DNA of 64,000 nucleotides from CAVWTN01 sp963757945 (GTDB lineage Bacteria; Vulcanimicrobiota; Vulcanimicrobiia; Vulcanimicrobiales; Vulcanimicrobiaceae), in NCBI GenBank assembly GCA_963757945.1, contig CAVWTN010000002.1:620001-684000 (forward strand), given 5' to 3'. The stretch's first letter is position 1. Each line of letters starts with the position of its first letter. The notes under the pieces are model-generated. The model had not been told where the DNA came from and did no database searches. It saw nothing but the letters and a program-made list of their open reading frames with translations. A program made the translations under genes and the position numbers. Below are positions 58,452-64,000 of this stretch, piece by piece.

Positions 58452-61322
58452 TCAAACGAGCGTTCGCTCCTCCTGGTAGTCTTCAACGGGCGGACAGTTG
58501 CAAACGAGGTTGCGATCGCCGTAGGCGTTGTCGATGCGCGCGACGGGCGGCCAGTATTTGCGGGAGCGCAGGGCCTGGACGGGATAGGCCGCCTGCTCGC
58601 GGGAGTAGGGGTGCGGCCAGCGTTCGCCCAGGAGCGCATCCGCCGTGTGCGGCGCGTTGCGCAGGACGTTGTCCGCGGGGTCGGAGCGCCCGTCTTCGAT
58701 CGCCCGGATCTCGCCGCGGATCGCGATCATCGCTTCGCAAAAACGATCGAGTTCCGCTTTCGATTCGCTCTCCGTCGGTTCGATCATCAGCGTGCCCGCG
58801 ACCGGGAACGACATCGTCGGCGCGTGGAAGCCGTAGTCCATGAGGCGCTTGGCGACGTCGTCGACGCTGATCGCGGTGCGATCCTTGATCGGCCGCAGGT
58901 CGAGGATGCACTCGTGGGCCACGAGGCCGCCGCGCCCTGTATACAGCACCGGAAAATGGTCCGCCAGGCGACGGGCGATGTAGTTCGCGCTCAGGATCGC
59001 GACCTTCGTTGCCTCGGTGAGCCCTGGGCCGCCCATGAGCCGGATGTAAGCCCAGGAGATCGGCAGGATCCCCGCGCTGCCGAACGGCGCGGCGCTGACG
59101 GGCCCGACCGGCGCCGAATCGGCCTCGCCCGGGGCGGCGGCCGAGGGCAGGAACGGCGCGAGATGCTTGCGGACGGCGACCGGGCCGACGCCCGGGCCGC
59201 CTCCGCCGTGCGGGATGCAAAACGTCTTGTGCAGGTTGAGATGCGAGACGTCGGCGCCGAACGCGGCCGGCGCCGCGAGGCCGACGAGAGCGTTGAGGTT
59301 CGCGCCGTCGACGTAGACCTGGCCGCCGTGTTCGTGAATCAGCGCGCAGATGTCGACGATCGCCTCTTCGAACACGCCGTGCGTCGAGGGGTAGGTCACC
59401 ATCAGCGCGGCGAGCCGCTCGTGGTGCTGCTCGGCCTTGCGGCGCAGATCGACGAGATCGACGTTCCCCTGCGGGTCGCACTCGACCACGACGACCTCGA
59501 AGCCCGCCATTTGGGCCGAGGCCGGGTTCGTGCCGTGCGCGGATTTCGGGATCAGCACGACGTTGCGTTCGGCTTCGCCGCGGCTGCGGTAATAGGCGCG
59601 AATGGCCAGCAGCCCCGCGAACTCGCCTTGCGCCCCGGAGTTCGGCTGCAGCGAGACCGCATCGTAACCGGTGACGCGGCAGAGCATGGCCTCGAGCGAG
59701 GCGATCAGCTCGCGGTACCCGCCCGCCTGCTCCGGCGGCGCGAACGGGTGAATCTGCGCGAACTCGGGCCAGGTGATCGCGAGCATCTCGGTCGCGGCGT
59801 TCAACTTCATCGTGCACGAGCCCAGCGGAATCATCGTGCGATCGAGCGCGAGATCCTTATCGGCGAGCGCGCGCAGGTAGCGCATCATCTCGGTCTCGGA
59901 GCGGTAGCGGTGGAAGACGGGATGCGTCATGAAGTCGCCGGCACGCTGCAGCTGGGCCGGGAGCGCGTCCGGCGCGGTCCGGTCGACGCACGCATAGTCA
60001 AGCGCGAGCGCGCCGGGGGCGAAGATCGCCCAGAGCGCTTCGATGTCGCGGTCGGTCGTCGTTTCGTCGACGGAGATGCCGACGGTCGCGTCGTCGATGC
60101 GCCGCAGGTTAACGCGTGCCGCGGCCGCGCGCGCGTGCACCGCCTGAGTGGCGCTGCCCGTTCCCACGGCGATCGTATCGAAGAACGCGCGCGTGGGAAC
60201 GGGAAGGCCCAACCGCCTCAGGCCCTCGGCGAGCACCGCGGCGCGCCGGTGCGTGCGCGTTGCGATCGCGCGCAGGCCGTCCGGACCGTGGTAGACGCCG
60301 TACATGCCCGCGATCACGGCGAGTAGGACTTGCGCCGTGCAGATGTTGCTCGTCGCCTTCTCGCGGCGGATGTGCTGCTCGCGCGTCTGCAGCGCCAGGC
60401 GATAGGCCGCGCGGCCGTGCGCATCGACCGAGACGCCCACGAGCCGCCCCGGCATCGTGCGTTTGAGCTCGTCGCGGCAGGCCAGATAGGCCGCGTGCGG
60501 CCCGCCGTAGCCGAACGGCACGCCGAAGCGTTGCGTCGTGCCGACGGCGACGTCGGCGCCCCAATCCCCGGGAGGCGTCAGCAGCGTCAGGCTCAACAGG
60601 TCGGCCGCGACGGCGACCTTGATGCCGCGGGCGCGCGCGTCGGCGACGAGCGCGCGCGGATCGGCGATCTCGCCGGTCGATCCCGGGTACTGCAGCAAGA
60701 GCCCGAACACGTCCTCACCGAGCGGCGCGCCGTCCGCGATCCGAATGCGGATGTCCAGGCACTCCGCGCGGGTGCGCACGACGGCGAGCGTTTGCGGATG
60801 GCAATCGGCCGAGACGGCGAACGTGCGCGCGCCGGCCTTGGCATGGCGCAGCAACAGCGTCATCGCTTCGGCGGCGGCCGTCGCTTCATCGAGCAGCGAG
60901 GCGTTCGCGATCGGCAGACCGGTCAGGTCGGCGACCATCGTTTGGAAGTTGAGCAGCGCCTCGAGGCGCCCTTGGGAGATCTCCGGCTGATAGGGCGTGT
61001 ACGCCGTATACCAGGCCGGGTTCTCGAGGACGCCCCGCAGGATCACGCTCGGCGTGTAGGTGCCGTAATAGCCCTGGCCGATGAAGGATCGAAACACCTG
61101 GTTCTTCGCGGCGAGCGCGCGCAGTTCGGCCAGCGTCTCGGCCTCGCTGAGCCCCGCGGGAAGATCGAGCGGCGCGCCGAGCGCGATCGAAGGCGGCACC
61201 GCGGCCGCGATCAGCTCGTCGAGCGAATCAAAGCCGAGCTCGCGGGCCATCTCCCGGCACTCCGAGGCCGAAGGCCCGATGTGCCGCTGCACGAACTCGC
61301 CGAGCCGCTGGGTGTTCTCCAC
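58452..61322 (-). CDS. gcvP: Glycine dehydrogenase (decarboxylating), P protein
   Basis: PLP enzyme that decarboxylates glycine and passes the aminomethyl group to lipoylated GcvH. 956 residues, the fused P1+P2 form. N-terminal FVQRHIGPSASE, PLGSCTMKLNAATEM, and the Schiff-base Lys699 in LNLHKTFCIPHGGGGPG. ATG with strong GGAGGT upstream. Preceded by a tandem glycine riboswitch. GcvT and GcvH are not encoded next to it; LpdA and lipoate genes at 9.3-12.4 kb supply the L protein and cofactor. Confidence 0.97.
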   Translation of the reverse strand: MENTQRLGEFVQRHIGPSASECREMARELGFDSLDELIAAAVPPSIALGAPLDLPAGLSEAETLAELRALAAKNQVFRSFIGQGYYGTYTPSVILRGVLENPAWYTAYTPYQPEISQGRLEALLNFQTMVADLTGLPIANASLLDEATAAAEAMTLLLRHAKAGARTFAVSADCHPQTLAVVRTRAECLDIRIRIADGAPLGEDVFGLLLQYPGSTGEIADPRALVADARARGIKVAVAADLLSLTLLTPPGDWGADVAVGTTQRFGVPFGYGGPHAAYLACRDELKRTMPGRLVGVSVDAHGRAAYRLALQTREQHIRREKATSNICTAQVLLAVIAGMYGVYHGPDGLRAIATRTHRRAAVLAEGLRRLGLPVPTRAFFDTIAVGTGSATQAVHARAAAARVNLRRIDDATVGISVDETTTDRDIEALWAIFAPGALALDYACVDRTAPDALPAQLQRAGDFMTHPVFHRYRSETEMMRYLRALADKDLALDRTMIPLGSCTMKLNAATEMLAITWPEFAQIHPFAPPEQAGGYRELIASLEAMLCRVTGYDAVSLQPNSGAQGEFAGLLAIRAYYRSRGEAERNVVLIPKSAHGTNPASAQMAGFEVVVVECDPQGNVDLVDLRRKAEQHHERLAALMVTYPSTHGVFEEAIVDICALIHEHGGQVYVDGANLNALVGLAAPAAFGADVSHLNLHKTFCIPHGGGGPGVGPVAVRKHLAPFLPSAAAPGEADSAPVGPVSAAPFGSAGILPISWAYIRLMGGPGLTEATKVAILSANYIARRLADHFPVLYTGRGGLVAHECILDLRPIKDRTAISVDDVAKRLMDYGFHAPTMSFPVAGTLMIEPTESESKAELDRFCEAMIAIRGEIRAIEDGRSDPADNVLRNAPHTADALLGERWPHPYSREQAAYPVQALRSRKYWPPVARIDNAYGDRNLVCNCPPVEDYQEERTLV

Positions 61323-61371
61323 GGTACCTCCAAGGCAAGGGTTCGAGCGCCGGATGCGCTCGTGGATCCAC

Positions 61372-61538
61372 CCCTCTGTCCTTGGTACCTGAGAGTTTCA
61401 CGGGGCCATGGCCCCGTCTGCCCCTTCGGTGGCCGAGCGATGCTCGACGCTCTCCAGAGTCGGCCGTGCGAGATTCTTGTGCCTGAGCGATTTCGGGTGA
61501 TTGCGCCTTCGGCGGTACGTTTGAGTACGCTCTCTCGT
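61372..61538 (-). promoter_or_regulatory. Tandem glycine riboswitch
   Basis: Two aptamers in the leader of gcvP, 50 bases before its start. Upstream aptamer: CGAGAGAGCG, then CCGCCGAAGGCGCAA and TCAGGCACAAGA. Downstream aptamer: ACTCTGGAGAGCG, CACCGAAGGGGCA, then CTCTCAGGTACCAAGGACAG. These are the conserved junction and P3 elements of the gcvT-type motif. Binding of two glycines should turn on gcvP so that surplus glycine is degraded. Confidence 0.93.
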
Positions 61539-61562
61539 CGCACGGCGTTCGTAACGAACAGA

Positions 61563-61591
61563 GCGCCCGTTCGCGTTCGCGAAACGGGCGC
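61563..61591 (-). terminator. Terminator-like hairpin after the propeller lipoprotein gene
   Basis: Minus-strand GCGCCCGTTTCGCG paired with CGCGAACGGGCGC around a 2-base loop, one bulged base, 28 bases after the stop of the lipoprotein gene. The U-run after it is poor (TCTGTTCG), so strength is uncertain. It separates that gene from the gcvP riboswitch leader. Confidence 0.55.
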
Positions 61592-61618
61592 CCTGTGCCG
61601 CGTGGTCGGTGGTTGGGT

Positions 61619-63457
61619 TTAGAACCCGGTGACGTGGGCGATCTTGCCGCTCCCGGCTTCGGTCACCCAGAAGCCGCCGGTGCCATCGGCCACGATGCCG
61701 GTGGGCGTCGAGGCGGCACCGCTCGGAAGCTGGATCTCGGTCAGGCCCGTGGTTACGGGGCTGACGTACCCAGGCGCTTGTACCGGCGTCAGGTGCGTCG
61801 TGTCCAGGATGCCGATGCTCCCCGTCCCGCTCTCCGTGAACACGAGGCGAGGCTTGCCCCCGAGCGACGGAACCCAGACGAGGTTGATTGGGTAGGTCCC
61901 ATCGGGAAGGGCGTAGTCCGTGTGCGAACCGTCGGCCGCGACGATCTGGACGATTTGGCTGCCCGCCTGCGTCGCGACCCAGAGGTTGGTGGTCCCATCG
62001 GAGGCGATGCCCTTTGCGGAGTTGGCAAACGAACCGGTGAAACCGCTCAGCTGATACTCGTGCAACAACGTCCCGGCCGTTGAGAGCACGCCGACTTTGT
62101 CGTTCCAGTCTTCCGTGAACCAGATGTTGCTGTCCGGCCCTATTACGAGGCCGTACGGGTTGCCCGGCACATTGTACTGCGTGATCACCGACGTGCCGGG
62201 GTTCAATTTTCCGATCGCGCTCACCGCGCCGGTCGGCGGCAGGCCGCCGGTACCGCCGAGAATGAATCCGCGCTCGGCGAACCAGACGCCGGTAGCATCG
62301 TAGATGATGCTCTCAGGAACGGCGTTGGTGTAGCCCGCTCCCAACGTCGTCTGGGTTACCGCATGGGTCGTTAGGTCGACTCGATCGATGGCCGCGGGCG
62401 TTGGCTGGTCCACCGTGTCGGCATTCGTGCCCCAATCGGTGAAAAATACCGCGCCATCCGTGGCGTCCGCGGCAGCATACACCGGGAAGCCCGGGGTCAC
62501 CCCGTTGAGCGCAGGGCTGAGCGCCAGCAGCGCGTTGATCCCGCCGTCGCCGGCGCCGTACCAAACCTGCCCGGCTGCCGACGGATCGAGCGCGAGCCCG
62601 AGCGGCGTACCGGCCGCCGCCGTTTCTGTCACTTGCGTGCCGGTCGCCTTGAATGGCGCAGCCGACGTTGCGAGTAACGTCGGCGTCCCCGAGCCGCTAG
62701 CGATCGTCGGCGTCAGCGTTGCCCCGAAAGCCGGCACTGCGCCGGTGTAAGCTAACGCGATGGTGTCACCGGGTGCCGCCGCGGTCCCCGTGACCGCGCC
62801 AAACGCGGTCGCGCTCCCAGCGTCGTTCGTCACGGTCGCGCCGAACGTCAGCGCGTTCCCGCTCCCGTCGACGAAGTTGCCAGGGCCCACGATGATATTT
62901 CCGTCGGCGTCCACGGCGCGCACCGTCAGATGCGCGGTCCCGGCCGTTCCGAGCGTCAGCTCGGGCGAGAGGGGACCCGGAACGAAGGACACCGTCGCGA
63001 CGACCGGGTTGAACGTGACGTTGACCGAATTTGCGGTGCCCGCGACGATCGTCTTCGTCGTGGTGCCTTGCGAGAGCAAGTTCGCAGGCGGGTTAACGCC
63101 GTACAGCGAGACCGTGAATGTGTCCGAACCGATCGGAGCGCTGACCGTTCCGTCGCAAGAGCCGGCGGAGACGGTGCAGCTTGCGCTCACCGGGCCGGGC
63201 AGCACGGTAACCGTAGCCGACGCGGTCGTGCTCGCGACGTAGTTGGGCTTGCGCACGCTGGAGCTTGCAATCTTCGGCGCGGCCGCGGGGACGACGATGT
63301 GGAACTTGACGAGCGCCGTACCCGAGTTGTGCGAGTTGTTCGAGGCGTTTGGTAATGGGCCGCTGCCGGAACGTCCGCCGCACGCGCTCAGGAGCGCTGC
63401 GGTGATGCCGACTGCGGCGATGCGGAGGCCGGTGGAGAGTGAATCACGCGTGTTCAT
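61619..63457 (-). CDS. Lipoprotein with Ig-like domains and Vgb-type beta-propeller
   Basis: 612 residues. Lipoprotein signal MNTRDSLSTGLRIAAVGITA then LLSACGG lipobox. Two or more Ig/bacterial-Ig-like beta domains (about 60-280, with VRAVDADGNIIVGPGNF) are followed by a six- or seven-bladed propeller in the NHL/Vgb style: repeats such as PYGLVIGPDSNIWFTEDWND, KGIASDGTTNLWVATQAGS and TGIVADGTGGFWVTEAGSGK. Virginiamycin-B-lyase catalytic His residues are not evident, so it is probably a binding or structural surface protein. Confidence 0.85.
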   Translation of the reverse strand: MNTRDSLSTGLRIAAVGITAALLSACGGRSGSGPLPNASNNSHNSGTALVKFHIVVPAAAPKIASSSVRKPNYVASTTASATVTVLPGPVSASCTVSAGSCDGTVSAPIGSDTFTVSLYGVNPPANLLSQGTTTKTIVAGTANSVNVTFNPVVATVSFVPGPLSPELTLGTAGTAHLTVRAVDADGNIIVGPGNFVDGSGNALTFGATVTNDAGSATAFGAVTGTAAAPGDTIALAYTGAVPAFGATLTPTIASGSGTPTLLATSAAPFKATGTQVTETAAAGTPLGLALDPSAAGQVWYGAGDGGINALLALSPALNGVTPGFPVYAAADATDGAVFFTDWGTNADTVDQPTPAAIDRVDLTTHAVTQTTLGAGYTNAVPESIIYDATGVWFAERGFILGGTGGLPPTGAVSAIGKLNPGTSVITQYNVPGNPYGLVIGPDSNIWFTEDWNDKVGVLSTAGTLLHEYQLSGFTGSFANSAKGIASDGTTNLWVATQAGSQIVQIVAADGSHTDYALPDGTYPINLVWVPSLGGKPRLVFTESGTGSIGILDTTHLTPVQAPGYVSPVTTGLTEIQLPSGAASTPTGIVADGTGGFWVTEAGSGKIAHVTGF

Positions 63458-63458
63458 A

Positions 63459-63899
63459 CTAGTGGCCTCCGATGGTCGTGGTCGTGACGGTGACCGTGAA
63501 CGACTTCGACTGCGCGTGCGTGTCGCTGATCGTGACCGTGCATGGTCCGCCGGCCGCTACCGGCGTCACGGTGAAGACCTGGCTCGGCCCGGTCCCGGGG
63601 GTCGGCGTTACGCTCGCGATGCCCGCGCACGTCGTCTGAACGACGGTGAAGACGCCGGAGTAGCCGCTCTCGGCCGCGGTGACGGTCTGCGTCGGCGATA
63701 AGGCCAAGAACGAAAGGGCGGTTTGGTTCAGCGTCAGCGTCTGCGGCGTAGAGGTCGGGCCCGGGGTGGGGCTCGGCGTCGGGCTGACCGTCGGGGTCGG
63801 GGTCGGGGCGGGCGGCGTGGTTGTGCCGCCGCCTCCTCCACCGCACCCCGCGGCGATCGCTAGTGCGAGGATCGCCGGGAAAAATTTCAGTGACTTCAT
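63459..63899 (-). CDS. Small lipoprotein with Pro/Thr linker and Ig-like domain
   Basis: 146 residues: lipoprotein signal MKSLKFFPAILALAIAAGC with lipobox AAGC, a Gly run and a Pro-Thr-Ser linker (PPAPTPTPTVSPTPSPTPGP), then one Ig-like/abnormal-spindle-type beta domain (LTLNQTALSFLALSPTQTVT ... CTVTISDTHAQSKSFTVTV) with two Cys likely bonded. ATG at 63899 with ACGAGG six bases upstream. Its stop is one base before the ATG of the larger lipoprotein, so the two are made together and probably displayed together. To the window end (63900-64000) nothing else is seen. Confidence 0.8.
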   Translation of the reverse strand: MKSLKFFPAILALAIAAGCGGGGGGTTTPPAPTPTPTVSPTPSPTPGPTSTPQTLTLNQTALSFLALSPTQTVTAAESGYSGVFTVVQTTCAGIASVTPTPGTGPSQVFTVTPVAAGGPCTVTISDTHAQSKSFTVTVTTTTIGGH

Positions 63900-64000
63900 G
63901 CTGCCTCGTGTACGGCGAAAATGGGCCGGCGCGATATGCGACGGGCCCGTGTGGGGCGGTTGTCCTGGCGTTCGTGTGATGTCGGCCTTCAATCGATCGA

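Noticed and set aside
1..64000. CRISPR arrays, insertion sequences, prophage or rRNA
   Set aside because: No direct-repeat/spacer pattern, transposase or integrase motifs, terminal inverted repeats or rRNA-like stretches were seen. The only tandem repeats are coding (coiled coil, Met-rich, Lys-rich).

Overview
The window is 64 kb of GC-rich, densely packed chromosome with no phage, transposon, CRISPR or plasmid genes. The cell it implies is a diderm (TonB-dependent receptor, signal-peptidase-II lipoproteins, curli-secretion-type CsgG-like protein). It also carries genes common in Cyanobacteria/Deinococcus/Chloroflexi-like lineages: a SpoIIIAA/Ycf45-type R3H ATPase, a bifunctional-nuclease-domain protein, the HNH protein typical of those groups, ScpAB, PdxST and an S53 peptidase. 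My best guess is Candidatus Eremiobacterota/Vulcanimicrobiota (WPS-2). This is inference from gene content and composition; no marker gene proves it.

Layout. 1-9.2 kb: C-terminal half of pyruvate carboxylase, an acyl-CoA synthetase, a secreted Lys-rich repeat protein, endonuclease III, a CsgG-like lipoprotein-type protein, MutY and a MocR regulator. 9.3-12.8 kb: lpdA-lipB-lipA (lipoate and 2-oxoacid dehydrogenase E3) and a heptad-repeat coiled coil. 12.8-19.2 kb: amino-acid permease, glutamate dehydrogenase, YchF, nuclease-domain protein, MTA phosphorylase, membrane protein. 19.3-24.8 kb: an operon of R3H ATPase-tmk-holB, then an Orn/Lys/Arg decarboxylase divergent from bioY. 24.9-31.2 kb: TonB receptor, membrane protein, HNH protein, and a pdxS-(secreted protein)-pdxT operon with terminator. 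31.3-39.3 kb: ispE-nucleotidyltransferase, oleate hydratase, ubiX, and a translationally coupled PD-(D/E)XK nuclease/SF1 helicase pair resembling a compact AddAB. 39.4-46.8 kb: S53 peptidase, fumC, acetyltransferases, HAD phosphatase, tRNA-Cys and a small-RNA-like transcription unit, FAD oxidoreductase. 47-50.7 kb: an unusual locus of a 46 % methionine protein, an XRE-cupin regulator, a 61-residue Met/Cys/aromatic peptide with a clear promoter and operator, and a RuBisCO-like protein. 50.3-58.3 kb: a long tightly overlapped leftward operon NUDIX-scpA-scpB-helicase-methyltransferase-nfo-dinB followed by a subtilisin lipoprotein and an LpdD-like protein. 58.4-64 kb: gcvP under a tandem glycine riboswitch, then two tandem lipoproteins.

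How the parts fit. Many adjacent genes overlap by four bases in an NTGA arrangement (ATGA, GTGA, TTGA). Two genes with no usable ATG/GTG/TTG, tmk and mutY, can only be given a sensible start at a CTG inside CTGA overlaps. That points to termination-reinitiation on CTG codons here. The most unusual content is the Met-rich/XRE-cupin locus at 47.1-48.4 kb. Next are the putative small RNA upstream of tRNA-Cys, a LipB lacking its catalytic lysine, and two helicases with altered Walker B motifs.
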